Source: Rhodoblastus sp. 17X3
GTDB taxonomy: Bacteria > Pseudomonadota > Alphaproteobacteria > Rhizobiales > Beijerinckiaceae
NCBI RefSeq assembly: GCF_030056575.1
Contig: NZ_JASHHX010000004.1
Span: 124,001 to 188,000 of the forward strand
DNA length: 64,000 nucleotides
Direction: 5' to 3'
A program made the translations under genes and the position numbers. The notes under the pieces are model-generated. The model was not told the DNA's origin. It was given only the letters and a program-made list of their open reading frames with translations, and did not search any database. Below, one piece after another: positions 44,016-52,571 of this stretch (positions within the stretch are counted from its first letter, which is position 1; each line of letters opens with the position of its first letter).

Positions 44016-44975
44016 ATGTCAGACGATGCCTTGCACTCGGTCGTTGTGGCCAAGAAAACTGTTGAAGCCAACAATATGTTGTCCTTCGAGCTGGTCGACC
44101 CCGACGGAACGGAGCTTCCGGCCTTTTCCGCCGGCTCCCATATCGATGTGACGATCCCGGGGGGATTGGTCCGCCAATATTCCCTGTGCAACAGCGAGGC
44201 CGATCGTCATCGCTATATTATCGGCGTGTGGAATGATCCGAACAGCCGCGGCGGATCGAAGGCCATGCATAACGCCGTGAAGGAAGGGGATTTGCTGCAA
44301 GTCGGCCTGCCGCGCAACCGTTTCCGCGTGCCGCGCCAGACCAAGCGCGCCTTGCTGATCGCGCGCGGCATCGGCGTGACGCCGATCCTGAGCATTGCGG
44401 ATCATCTGAAGGCGCATGATATCCCCTTCGCTTTCCATTATCTCAACGCCCTTGGATCGCCGGGGGCGTTCAACGCCATGATCACAGGCTCCGACTTCGC
44501 GGAAAATACGACGTCCTATCTGGAATCGAAGGGCGAGGCGCTGGACCCGAAAACGGTTCTTCTGGACCAGCCGGAGGATACGCATCTCTTCATCTGCGGC
44601 GTCGACTGGTGGCTCGATCCCCTCATTATCTTCGCCAGGCAAAATGGCTGGACCGAGGAACGCATCCATATCGAGCGCTTCACGGCCAAGGCCTCGGCGC
44701 CCTTGCTCGACAAAGTGTTCGAGGTGAAGATCGCGAGCACAGGCGCCGTCTTCAAGATCCCCGGCGACAAGAGCGTCACGGAGTTTCTGGAAGAAAAGGG
44801 CGTCAAGATTCCCACCTCCTGCGAGCAGGGCATGTGCGGGACCTGCAAGATCAAGATCCTCGAAGGCGAGGCCGACCACCGTGACAAGCGCCTCTCGGGC
44901 GAGCAGCGCGCCCAGGGCTTTTTCCTCGCCTGCGTGTCTCGGGCGAAGGGTCCTCTTCTTGTGTTGGATTTGTGA
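44016..44975 (+). CDS. Phthalate/vanillate-type ferredoxin-NAD(P)H oxidoreductase
   Basis: A PDR/VanB-family reductase of 319 residues. It has an FMN-binding barrel with 'VRQYSLCNSE', an NAD-binding part 'ALLIARGIGVTPILSIADHL' and a C-terminal plant-type 2Fe-2S domain with ligands in 'CEQGMCGTCKIKI' and 'FFLACVS'. Such proteins normally feed electrons to a Rieske oxygenase, but no oxygenase gene is in the window, so it may serve a distant partner. The ATG at 44016 has GAGGA five bases upstream; another in-frame ATG (43998) is possible. Confidence 0.88.
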   Translation: MSDDALHSVVVAKKTVEANNMLSFELVDPDGTELPAFSAGSHIDVTIPGGLVRQYSLCNSEADRHRYIIGVWNDPNSRGGSKAMHNAVKEGDLLQVGLPRNRFRVPRQTKRALLIARGIGVTPILSIADHLKAHDIPFAFHYLNALGSPGAFNAMITGSDFAENTTSYLESKGEALDPKTVLLDQPEDTHLFICGVDWWLDPLIIFARQNGWTEERIHIERFTAKASAPLLDKVFEVKIASTGAVFKIPGDKSVTEFLEEKGVKIPTSCEQGMCGTCKIKILEGEADHRDKRLSGEQRAQGFFLACVSRAKGPLLVLDL

Positions 44976-45057
44976 CAATGCCTAAGGAGCAGACCGCCGC
45001 GCGCCGCCTGCTGTGAGGATTGCGCCTCGTCGCTTGTCGAACAAAGGACATAAGACC

Positions 45058-45300
45058 ATGCACAACAAGCGCCTTGAGGCCCTGCGCAGCAATCCCGGCG
45101 GGGACTGGATCCCCGCCGACATCGAGATCACGGCGTCTCAATATGCCGTGAAGTTCAGGAAGATCACGGGAACCCACGAGGTGTTTCTCCATCCCTCCGT
45201 GCCGGATTGCGTGACTGTCCCATTGAAACAGAAGATCAGGGCCGTTCACGTCCGCGCCTTTGTCGCCCTGATCGACAAAATGGACGCACTCGACCAATGA
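45058..45300 (+). CDS. hicA: HicA-family toxin
   Basis: An 80-residue protein 'MHNKRLEALRSNPGGDWIP' with 'HEVFLHPSVPDCVTVPLKQKIRAVHVRAFVALID', matching the dsRBD-like HicA fold. The catalytic-type His is in 'GTHEVFLHP', the counterpart of the GSH motif, here GTH. HicA toxins cut or block mRNA. AAGGA lies nine bases before the ATG. The stop overlaps the hicB ATG (ATGA). It is the larger 'DWRI/DWIP' HicA variety common in alphaproteobacteria. Confidence 0.82.
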   Translation: MHNKRLEALRSNPGGDWIPADIEITASQYAVKFRKITGTHEVFLHPSVPDCVTVPLKQKIRAVHVRAFVALIDKMDALDQ

Positions 45301-45515
45301 CCGAACCAAGCGTCTATCGCTACGAGACGGCGCCTCTCCCTGAACAGGAGGGCGGCGGCTATGTGGTCAGCTTCCCCGACATTCCAGGCTGTCTTGGCGT
45401 CGCCGACACCGAAGAAGAGGCCATCGCCGACGCACAAAAGGCGCTCTTCGCCTGTCTTGACGCGCTCAAGGCCGTCGGGCGGGCGGCGCCTGCGCCCTCC
45501 ACGGCGCCAGGCTGA
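45297..45515 (+). CDS. hicB: HicB-family antitoxin
   Basis: A 72-residue protein 'YETAPLPEQEGGGYVVSFPDIPGCLGVADTEEEAIADAQKALFACLDAL', the partial RNase-H-like fold of HicB that covers HicA. It has no recognisable C-terminal DNA-binding domain, so autorepression may be weak or rest on the complex. Translationally coupled to hicA. Confidence 0.85.
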   Translation: MTEPSVYRYETAPLPEQEGGGYVVSFPDIPGCLGVADTEEEAIADAQKALFACLDALKAVGRAAPAPSTAPG

Positions 45516-45607
45516 CATAGGCTCGGCGTGATGGGGGCGCGTTGCGTCACATGGCGGCGTCCCGCCGCGTCGACGGCGGAACGATTGGCAAATTTCGCCA
45601 AAGACAA

Positions 45608-46165
45608 TTATCCCCGCACGAAATCCGCGAAGGCGGCCAATTGCTTCCCCAAAAATTCCTTCGTGGCGGCATCGGTCAGGTCGCCGGTCGCGGTGTCGCT
45701 CTTGCCATAGGCGCCGCCGACCATCGCTTCTGGCGCGTTCATGACGCGGCCATCAAGGAAGACGAAGGTCTGGCGCAGGTGATATTGCATGCGGGCGCCG
45801 CCGAGCGCGCCGGGCGAGGCGCTCTGGATCAGCACGGGCTTGGCCTTGAACGGCGCGGAGGGCAGGCGCGACAGCCAGTCGATAGCGTTCTTCAGCGCGC
45901 CGGGCACGGAATAATTATATTCCGGCGAGACGATGATCACGCCGTCGGCGGCCTTGATCGCTGCGCCCATCGCCTCGACGGCGGCGGGGAAGCCCTCGGC
46001 CTGCACATCGGCGTTGTAGAGTGGAAAATCGCCCACCGAGCCCAGCGCGGAAATGGCGACGCCCTCAGGCGCCAGCGCGGGCAGGGCGCGTGCGACGCCG
46101 CCATTGACGGAGGCCTTGCGCAGGCTGCCGAGCAAAGTCACGAAATGCAGGTTCTTGCCGCTCAT
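45608..46165 (-). CDS. NAD(P)H-dependent FMN reductase
   Basis: A flavodoxin-like reductase of 185 residues with the phosphate-binding loop 'LLGSLRKASVNGGVARAL' and the flavin-binding 'SPEYNYSVPGALKNAIDWLSR'. This matches the ChrR/YieF-type quinone or chromate reductases, which carry out obligate two-electron reduction and lower oxidative stress. The ATG is preceded by GGAG. No operon partner. Confidence 0.9.
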   Translation of the reverse strand: MSGKNLHFVTLLGSLRKASVNGGVARALPALAPEGVAISALGSVGDFPLYNADVQAEGFPAAVEAMGAAIKAADGVIIVSPEYNYSVPGALKNAIDWLSRLPSAPFKAKPVLIQSASPGALGGARMQYHLRQTFVFLDGRVMNAPEAMVGGAYGKSDTATGDLTDAATKEFLGKQLAAFADFVRG

Positions 46166-46205
46166 GTCGTCTCCTATGGGTCGCTTGGAATAAGGCCGGC
46201 CTGGG

Positions 46206-47198
46206 TCAGCCGGTCAGGAAATGGGGCGCGAAATCGCCGGTCTGGGCCAGCCAGTCATTGGCGGCGGCGCGGCCGGCCTCGCGCAACTGGGAGATGAAGG
46301 ACCACTCCAGATTGCCCGGGCTGTGCTCGGCGAGAGACTGCACAGTGTCTTCCGCCGAAAGCCGGTCGATCCGCAGCTTCGCCCATTTTCCCGAAGCGTC
46401 GCCGGCCGCGCAGAGAGGCGCCAGCAGCCGGATCGCCTCGATCTCGCGGTCGAGGGTCGAGGCGAAATTGATCTGCTCGATGCGGCGTTGGATGTCGCTC
46501 CGCGCGCGCGGCGAGGCTTCCGAGCGGCTTGGCGTGATCTGGATGATCAGGACGTCCGACGCGTCGCTCTCCACCACCAGCGGCGTCAGCGGCGGATTGG
46601 CGATATAGCCGCCGTCCCAATACAGATCGCCATCGATTTCGATGGATTGATGCAGCAAGGGCAGGCAGGCCGAGGCCAGCACGGACTCGACGGTCAGTTC
46701 GTCATTACGGAAGATGCGCAGGCTGGCCGTGCTGACGCGCGTCGCGGCGATCAGCAGGCGCGGGCTGGCGAGATGGCGCAGCCGTTCGAAATCGACATGG
46801 GCCTCAAGGGCGACGCGGAGCGGATTGAGGTCGAAGGGATTGAATTGATAGGGCGACATCGCCCGGGCCAGAAAGCCGAGCGGCAGGGTCACCGCCTTGG
46901 GCAGGAAGGCCGCGCTCTGGCTAGCGTGAGTCCAGAATTTTTCGAGGTTTTTCCGCGCGCCTTCGCGTCCGCCTTCGGCAAGGCCGCTCGCCAGCAGGAC
47001 GGCGTTGACCGCGCCGGCGCTGGCGCCGGAAAAGGCGTCGAGGACGAGATTTTCCTCTTCGAGCAGGCGCTCGAGCGCGCCCCAGGTAAAGGCGCCGAAG
47101 GATCCGCCGCCCTGGAGCGCGAGCGCGAGACGGGCGGGGGGCCAGGGGCGGTTTCCGTTTTGCCGGCGGAAATCGAGGGCGGCCTTGACGATATCCAA
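46206..47198 (-). CDS. Patatin-like phospholipase
   Basis: A lipid acyl hydrolase of 330 residues. The oxyanion loop is 'LALQGGGSFGAFTWGAL', the nucleophile Ser is in 'FSGASAGAVNAVLL' (GxSxG) and the catalytic Asp in 'YWDGGYIANPPL' (DGG). The start is probably the TTG at 47198 because GGAGG lies seven bases upstream; an in-frame start at 47258 lacks such a site. No signal peptide is evident, so it would act in the cytoplasm or at the membrane. Confidence 0.88.
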   Translation of the reverse strand: MDIVKAALDFRRQNGNRPWPPARLALALQGGGSFGAFTWGALERLLEEENLVLDAFSGASAGAVNAVLLASGLAEGGREGARKNLEKFWTHASQSAAFLPKAVTLPLGFLARAMSPYQFNPFDLNPLRVALEAHVDFERLRHLASPRLLIAATRVSTASLRIFRNDELTVESVLASACLPLLHQSIEIDGDLYWDGGYIANPPLTPLVVESDASDVLIIQITPSRSEASPRARSDIQRRIEQINFASTLDREIEAIRLLAPLCAAGDASGKWAKLRIDRLSAEDTVQSLAEHSPGNLEWSFISQLREAGRAAANDWLAQTGDFAPHFLTG

Positions 47199-47481
47199 GT
47201 TGATCCTCCGGCGCAGGCGGCGCCTGCTGGAAGTTAAGCGCCGCCGCGCAAAGCGCAAGAGCGGGCTCAGCCGATTGAATGCGCCCGCGACAGATTAAGC
47301 ACGGGGTCGGCGGCTTAAGGCCTGATGCTGCGGAGCAAACGCCGAGGCGGTGGATAAGCTCGCCCATCCTGCAATTCGTTTTGCCGGGCGCGCGTGGCGA
47401 GCGTAACCTTAATTTAACGAATCGTTAGTGCTTTTCCTTCAATTGTATCGAGTCGCCGTCCTCTTCTGCGGGGGTACCGCC

Positions 47482-48234
47482 ATGGCGCTCAATTTGCTTG
47501 CCGCCGTCCTGTTCGGCGCTTTGGTCGGCCTCGATCGCCGGCTTTCCGGACACCAGCGCGCTTTGACCTTCGCAATCGCGGCGGCGCTCGCCGGGCTGGC
47601 CTTCGGGCGCCTTTGGGCGGCTTTCGCGCCGGCTGACTGGTATGTCGATTCGATCTGGGTCGAGATTTCCGCCGCCTGCTGCGTCTTCGCGCTGGGCTTT
47701 GGCGTCGACGACCGCGTTCCCTGGGAAGATCTGGAATCCGCGGGCGCCCTGGATGAGGACGATTCGCGCGACCTCTACCGGCTTCGGCTGTTCCAGGCCG
47801 CCGCCTTCGGCTTCGCCAATTCCGTCAACGCCTGGGCCTATGCGTTGGCTTTCCTGATGTTCATGGCCGCCGGGCATCTGCTGGAATGGGCTCTGACGCG
47901 CGCCCTCAAGCTTGGCGGCGACGAAAAGGCGCCGGCCTCACGGCGGGTCCAGCCGGAAATGGCGAGGGCGAACGCGGCTGCGACGCTGGAATGGCTCGAT
48001 GACGCGCCGGGCTCCTTCATCGCGGCGCTCAATGCGGCTTATCGGGACGAACTGGCTCCGCAGACAGGCTCCAGCTCTCCAGCGCCTCGCCAAATAAGGG
48101 TTGTGCATAATTCGGCAAAGCCTTTGGATGCGCGATCCGCCGCCAATACGCGATCCATTGCGCCCGCGAATGGTAAAGCGGCACGACATAAAAGCCCGAC
48201 AGAAGCACGCGATCCAGCGCGCGGGCGGCGGTGA
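47482..48234 (+). CDS. Hypothetical membrane protein, 3' end antisense to the next gene
   Basis: A 250-residue frame. Three or four hydrophobic helices occupy the first 140 residues ('LNLLAAVLFGALVGL', 'LTFAIAAALAGLAFGRLWAAF', 'EISAACCVFALGFGV', 'YALAFLMFMAAGHLLEWALT'), separated by an acidic loop. The last 69 residues, which are basic and low in hydrophobicity, overlap the peptide-binding protein gene on the other strand by 206 bases. The membrane part looks real. The tail may be an artefact of reading through antisense sequence, or a true convergent overlap. A TTAA-N7-TTAG motif lies upstream (around 47420). No family recognised. Confidence 0.5.
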   Translation: MALNLLAAVLFGALVGLDRRLSGHQRALTFAIAAALAGLAFGRLWAAFAPADWYVDSIWVEISAACCVFALGFGVDDRVPWEDLESAGALDEDDSRDLYRLRLFQAAAFGFANSVNAWAYALAFLMFMAAGHLLEWALTRALKLGGDEKAPASRRVQPEMARANAAATLEWLDDAPGSFIAALNAAYRDELAPQTGSSSPAPRQIRVVHNSAKPLDARSAANTRSIAPANGKAARHKSPTEARDPARGRR

Positions 48235-49900
48235 CGAAATCCTCCCGTGTTTCCGCCGCCTGCAGCGCCGCGATCATGGCGTCTATGGCCGGGCTTTTCG
48301 CCCCGGCGAGATTGTAGGACGCCTCCTGCGCCGCGCTGTCGCCGCCCCACCTCATGCGCTGCTCATTGCCCGGCGAGGCCGAGGCCTGCCAAAGCCCGAT
48401 CATCATGTCGAATTCGAAACGCTGGCGGCGGCGCTGGAACTGCACTTCGTCAACCAGCCGCACCCGCGCGTCCACGCCGATCCGGCGCAACTGGCCGGAA
48501 TAATGGAGCGCGAGGCGCTCCTGCTCGCGGTCGATGACGAGGATTTCGAAGGTCAGCGGCTTGCCGTCGCGCGTCAGCACGCCGTCTTGCAGCTTCCAGC
48601 CGGCTTTTTCCGCCAGCGCCAGCGCCTTTTTCGCAAGGGCGCGGTCGCGGCCGGAGCCGTCCGAGCGCGGCGGCGTCCAGCGGCCATCGAGAATGTCCTC
48701 GCGCACCGCGCCGGGGAATGGCGCGAGCAGCGCGCGCTCCGCCGCGCTCGCCGGGTGGCCCGAGGCTGAGAGTTCGGATTCGTCGAAGAAACTCCGGGTC
48801 CGCGTGTAGAGATTTGAATAGAGATTGGCGTTGAGCCATTCGAAATCGAACATCGCCGCCAGAGCCTCGCGCAGGCGCGGATCGGCGAAAAGAGCGCGGC
48901 GGGTGTTGAAGGCGAAGCCGCGCAGCCCCTTCGGCCCGCCGAGCGGCAGGGTCTCCAGCGCGACGCGGCCGTCGCGGCGGGCGGCGAAATCATAGCCGCC
49001 GACCCAACGATGCGGTTCCGTCTCCTCGCGATAATCGACCAACCCCGCCTTGAAGGCCTCGAACAGGCTGTTGTCGTCGCGGCCGTAATCGAACACAACC
49101 TCGTCGAAATTATAGAGCCCGCAGGCCATCGGCAGGTCCTTGCCCCAATAGTTCGGGTCGCGGCGCAGGACCAGCTTTTCGCCTGGTTTGACCTCCGCGA
49201 CCTTGTAGGGGCCGGAACCGAGCGGAACGGCGAGGCCCTCCTCGGCGAAGCGCTTCTCGGTCATGGCGTGGGCCGGCAGGACCGGCATCAGGGCGAGGAT
49301 CAGCGGCAATTCGCGGTCATTGGCGCCGGCGAGGTCATAGCGGATCGTGCGCTCGTCCAGCGCCTCGATCGAGCGCACCAGCCCATAGGCGCCGCGCTGC
49401 TGCGGGCGGCCCTTGTTCTTCAGCAGGTTGAAGGAAAAAACCACATCGCGCGCCGTGATCGGCGCGCCATCGGAAAAATGCGCGGCCGGATTGAGCCGGA
49501 ACACGACATGATCGCGGGCCTCATTGGTCTCGATCGTCTCCGCGATCAGGCCGTAAAGCGTGAAGGGCTCGTCATAGGAGCGGGCCATCAGGCTCTCATA
49601 GACCGGCCCGGCGATGCCCGCCGCGGTTGTCCCGGCGTTGACGCCATAGGGATTGAGATTGTCGAAGGCGCCATATTCGCCGAGATGCAGGGTCCCGCCC
49701 TTGCGGGCGGCGGGATCGGCATAGGGCAGGCATTTGAAGCCCGGCGGAAGCGCCGGCTGGCCCTGCATGGCGATGGCGTGGCTGATTCGGCCCTGCGACG
49801 CATCTTCCGCCCCGCGCGCGCCGGCGGGCCCCAGCCACGACAGGGCGGCGGCGAGGCAGGCGGCGAAAACCTGACGCGATGGCGAACGGAAGCGGCGCAT
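48029..49900 (-). CDS. Extracellular solute-binding protein family 5 (oligopeptide/YejA-like)
   Basis: A periplasmic binding protein of 623 residues with a signal peptide (about 1-30) and SBP_bac_5 features: 'GGTLHLGEYGAFDNLNPYGVNAGTTAAG', 'PAAHFSDGAPITARDVVFSFNLL', 'GSGPYKVAEVKPGEKLVLRRDPNYWG' and 'EALAAMFDFEWLNANLYSNLYTRTRSFFDESEL', the YejA/microcin C uptake subgroup. No permease or ATPase genes are adjacent, so it is an orphan component here. Its 3' end overlaps the convergent membrane-protein frame. Confidence 0.9.
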   Translation of the reverse strand: MRRFRSPSRQVFAACLAAALSWLGPAGARGAEDASQGRISHAIAMQGQPALPPGFKCLPYADPAARKGGTLHLGEYGAFDNLNPYGVNAGTTAAGIAGPVYESLMARSYDEPFTLYGLIAETIETNEARDHVVFRLNPAAHFSDGAPITARDVVFSFNLLKNKGRPQQRGAYGLVRSIEALDERTIRYDLAGANDRELPLILALMPVLPAHAMTEKRFAEEGLAVPLGSGPYKVAEVKPGEKLVLRRDPNYWGKDLPMACGLYNFDEVVFDYGRDDNSLFEAFKAGLVDYREETEPHRWVGGYDFAARRDGRVALETLPLGGPKGLRGFAFNTRRALFADPRLREALAAMFDFEWLNANLYSNLYTRTRSFFDESELSASGHPASAAERALLAPFPGAVREDILDGRWTPPRSDGSGRDRALAKKALALAEKAGWKLQDGVLTRDGKPLTFEILVIDREQERLALHYSGQLRRIGVDARVRLVDEVQFQRRRQRFEFDMMIGLWQASASPGNEQRMRWGGDSAAQEASYNLAGAKSPAIDAMIAALQAAETREDFVTAARALDRVLLSGFYVVPLYHSRAQWIAYWRRIAHPKALPNYAQPLFGEALESWSLSAEPVRPDKPH

Positions 49901-50141
49901 GGCGGAATGCTAAAGCAAATTTATGGGTTTGACGCAGGTTTTTACCCGCAGGGCCAAGAAAAGAAGGGCCGCGGAGTTTTCCCTGCTGGAAAAGCGCAGG
50001 CGAAGACGATATGAAAGCGCCGTCAATCTGTCGCCTTATTTTGAGGCGATGAGCGCTTCGCTTTGCTCCCAAGGGGCGATCAGGGGTTCTCTCGCAATAT
50101 CGCGGGCCGGGCGTTCCGCCGCCCCGCTGAAAGGATTTCGA

Positions 50142-50891
50142 ATGTCGATGTCTTCGTCCCGCTTTGGCGCCGCTCTGGTCGCAGGCGCGCTTCTCCTCGG
50201 CTCCGCGCCGGCCTTCGCGCAGCAGCCTGCCGCTCCCGCTCCCGCCCCCGGCCAGACGCCCGCTGGCCAGCCCGGCGGCGCCCCGCAGGGCCCGCTGAAG
50301 GTCGATCTCATTCCCACGCAGGCGGACTGGACAAAGGTTTGCGGCCACGACAACGCCGCCAACAAGGACATTTGCTACACCACGCGCGATTTCGGCGCCC
50401 AGAAGGACCAGGCCCCGGTCCTCGCCCTCGCCGTCTATGACGTCAAGGGCGAAGACGTCAGGATCATCCGCTTCCTGATGCCTGTCGGCCTGATGCTGCG
50501 TCCGGGTTTCCGCTTCTCGATCGACAAGGGCCCGGTCACCGAAGGCGCCTTCGAGATCTGCTTCCCGAACGGCTGCTTCGCCGAGGCCAAGGTCAAGAAG
50601 GACGTCATCGACGCCGCCCGCAAGGGCACGGCCATGACCGTCGTTGTCAAGAACCAGGCCAATGCCGAAGTCGTTTTCAACTTGCCGCTGGCGGGCTTCG
50701 GCAAGGCCTTCGACGGCCCGGCGGTCGACCCCAAGGTTCTGGAAGAGCAGCAGAAGAAGCTGGCCACGGAACTGCAGAAGCGCGCCGAGGAAGAGCGCAA
50801 GAAGCTCGAGCAGCAGCAGGGCGGCGCCGCCGCTCCGGCCGCGCCCGCGGCTCCGGCTGCTCCCGCCGCGCCTGCCGCGCCGGCGAAGTAA
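50142..50891 (+). CDS. Invasion-associated locus B (IalB) family protein
   Basis: A secreted protein of 249 residues with signal peptide 'GAALVAGALLLGSAPAFAQ', a Pro/Gly-rich linker, and the IalB beta-domain ('DWTKVCGHDNAANKDICYTTRDFG', 'IIRFLMPVGLMLRPGFRFSIDKGP', 'EICFPNGCFAEAKV'). Four Cys residues could form two disulfides. The tail is a charged helix and (Ala-Pro) repeats. The name comes from Bartonella; in free-living Hyphomicrobiales the role is unknown. The ATG at 50142 has AAGGA six bases upstream. It ends before a strong terminator. Confidence 0.88.
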   Translation: MSMSSSRFGAALVAGALLLGSAPAFAQQPAAPAPAPGQTPAGQPGGAPQGPLKVDLIPTQADWTKVCGHDNAANKDICYTTRDFGAQKDQAPVLALAVYDVKGEDVRIIRFLMPVGLMLRPGFRFSIDKGPVTEGAFEICFPNGCFAEAKVKKDVIDAARKGTAMTVVVKNQANAEVVFNLPLAGFGKAFDGPAVDPKVLEEQQKKLATELQKRAEEERKKLEQQQGGAAAPAAPAAPAAPAAPAAPAK

Positions 50892-50937
50892 GCTTTTCGC
50901 GCAAAGGCGGTCGCCCCGGCGGCCGCCGCCGCAGAAC

Positions 50938-50969
50938 AAAAAACGCGCGGAGCGATCCGCGCGTTTTTT
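50938..50969. terminator. Bidirectional intrinsic terminator
   Basis: AAAAAACGCGCGGA (50938-50951) pairs with TCCGCGCGTTTTTT (50956-50969) around a GCGA loop. The hexa-T end on each strand suits termination of both ialB (plus) and hspQ (minus), which converge here. Confidence 0.85.
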
Positions 50970-50990
50970 GCGTTCAGTTAAGTCGGAAAT

Positions 50991-51320
50991 TCAATTCAGG
51001 ACGCGCGAACGGACGACGTAGCGGCCCGTGTCCGAGCGCGCGAAGGCCTCGTCGATCTGCGGATTGCGCAAGGGCGCGCCGCTGTCGTCGCGTTCGAGAT
51101 TCTGCTCGGACACATAGGCCATATATTCGGTGTCCGAATTTTCGGCATAGAGGTGATAGAAGGGCTGGTCCTTGGCCGGACGCACTTCCTCGGGAATGGA
51201 GAGCCACCATTCCTCGGTGTTCGCAAAGACCGGATCGATGTCGTAGATCACGCCGCGGAATGGATATTTGCGGTGTTTGACAACTTCGCCAATGCCGTAT
51301 TTCGCCGCGCGCGGTTTCAT
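50991..51320 (-). CDS. hspQ: HspQ (YccV) heat-shock protein
   Basis: A 109-residue protein of the HspQ/YccV fold: 'KYGIGEVVKHRKYPFRGVIYDIDPVF', 'PAKDQPFYHLYAENSDTEYMAYVSEQNLERDDSGAPLRNPQI'. In enterobacteria HspQ binds hemimethylated oriC DNA and is both a substrate and an activator of Lon. lon lies 10 kb away in this window. No clear heat-shock promoter was seen in its short leader. Confidence 0.9.
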   Translation of the reverse strand: MKPRAAKYGIGEVVKHRKYPFRGVIYDIDPVFANTEEWWLSIPEEVRPAKDQPFYHLYAENSDTEYMAYVSEQNLERDDSGAPLRNPQIDEAFARSDTGRYVVRSRVLN

Positions 51321-51385
51321 ATCGATGGCCCCGTCAGGCTAAGCAGGGCAAAGAAAATTTCACAGCTACGCATTTAAGTCAATCA

Positions 51386-51421
51386 GGCCCGCCTTTCGGC
51401 GCATAGGTCGAGAGGCGGGCC
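51386..51421. terminator. Stem-loop after the malyl-CoA lyase gene
   Basis: GGCCCGCCT (51386-51394) pairs with AGGCGGGCC (51413-51421), a nine-pair stem 15 bases beyond the mcl stop. It also lies in the hspQ leader region. No U-run follows on the minus strand, so it is a weak or factor-dependent terminator. Confidence 0.5.
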
Positions 51422-51436
51422 GTAATCCCGACGGCG

Positions 51437-52483
51437 TCAGAAGCCGTAAAGCGCGGCGTAATCCGGGTCCTTGACGGCGACCTGCCGGGCGCAATCCACC
51501 ATCACCTTGGCCTGTTTCCAGGTTGCGTCGTCCTGCATCTTGCCGTCGATCATGGCCACGCCGGAGCCGTCGGGCATGGCTTCCAGAATCTTTCTGGCGA
51601 AAGCCACTTCCTTGGGATCGGGCGAGAAGACCTTCTTGGCGATGGCGATCTGATTGGGGTGCAGCGACCAGGCGCCCGCGCAGCCCAGCAGGAAGGCGTT
51701 GCGGAACTGCACTTCGCAGGCGGCGAGGTCGCCAATGTCGCCGAAGGGGCCGTAAAAGCTCTTGATGCCGGCCGAGGCGCAGGCGTCCACCATCTTTGCG
51801 ACGGTGTAATGCCAGAGGTCCTGCTGATAGACCGGGCGTTCGGAAACGCCGGCGACCGGATCGGCCAGCACCTTGTATTCGGGATGGCCGCCGCCGACGC
51901 GGGTAGTCTTCATGGCGCGCGAGGCGGCGAGGTCCGCCGGGCCGAGGCTCATGCCATGCATGCGCGGCGAAGCAAGGGCGATGTCCTCGACATTCTTGAC
52001 GCCTTCGGCGGTTTCGAGAATGGCGTGGATCAGGATCGGCTTGGTGACGCCGTGTCGGGCTTCGAGCTGCGCGAGCAGCTGGTCGAGATAATGAATGTCC
52101 CAGGGGCCTTCGACCTTGGGCAGCATGATGACGTCGAGCTTGTTGCCAATTGCCGCGACGATTTCCGTGACGTCATCGAGCAGCCAGGGCGAGTTGAGGC
52201 AGTTCACGCGGGTCCACAGGCCCGTCGTGCCGAAATCATTGGCCAGGCCCATCTCAATAAATCCCTTGCGCGCCGCCTCCTTGGCGTCGGCGGGAATGGC
52301 GTCTTCGAGATTGCCGAGGATGACGTCGGCGGTCGGGATCGTCTCGCGCATCTTGGCCCGCACCTTTTCGAGATGCGGCGGCACGAAATGGATCATGCGT
52401 TCGACGCGCACCGGCAATTCGCGATAAGGCGCAGGGGCGCCGATCGCCAGAGGTTCAAAGAATTTGCGAGGGCTCTTGCTCAT
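51437..52483 (-). CDS. mcl1: L-malyl-CoA/beta-methylmalyl-CoA lyase
   Basis: A CitE-superfamily lyase of 348 residues that splits malyl-CoA into glyoxylate and acetyl-CoA, and methylmalyl-CoA into glyoxylate and propionyl-CoA. Family features are '[36 protein letters not shown]', '[15 protein letters not shown]', '[20 protein letters not shown]', '[20 protein letters not shown]' with a metal-binding Glu, and '[15 protein letters not shown]'. It serves the serine cycle or the ethylmalonyl-CoA pathway, so it hints at C1 or acetate assimilation by this organism. GGAG lies seven bases before the ATG. Confidence 0.92.
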   Translation of the reverse strand: MSKSPRKFFEPLAIGAPAPYRELPVRVERMIHFVPPHLEKVRAKMRETIPTADVILGNLEDAIPADAKEAARKGFIEMGLANDFGTTGLWTRVNCLNSPWLLDDVTEIVAAIGNKLDVIMLPKVEGPWDIHYLDQLLAQLEARHGVTKPILIHAILETAEGVKNVEDIALASPRMHGMSLGPADLAASRAMKTTRVGGGHPEYKVLADPVAGVSERPVYQQDLWHYTVAKMVDACASAGIKSFYGPFGDIGDLAACEVQFRNAFLLGCAGAWSLHPNQIAIAKKVFSPDPKEVAFARKILEAMPDGSGVAMIDGKMQDDATWKQAKVMVDCARQVAVKDPDYAALYGF

Positions 52484-52571
52484 GAACAGGCTCCATTGGC
52501 TGCCTTGCCTCTAGGATAAATCGACCTTGGCCGCAATTGCACTCTTTCCCGTTCCAGCCCAAAATCCAGGC

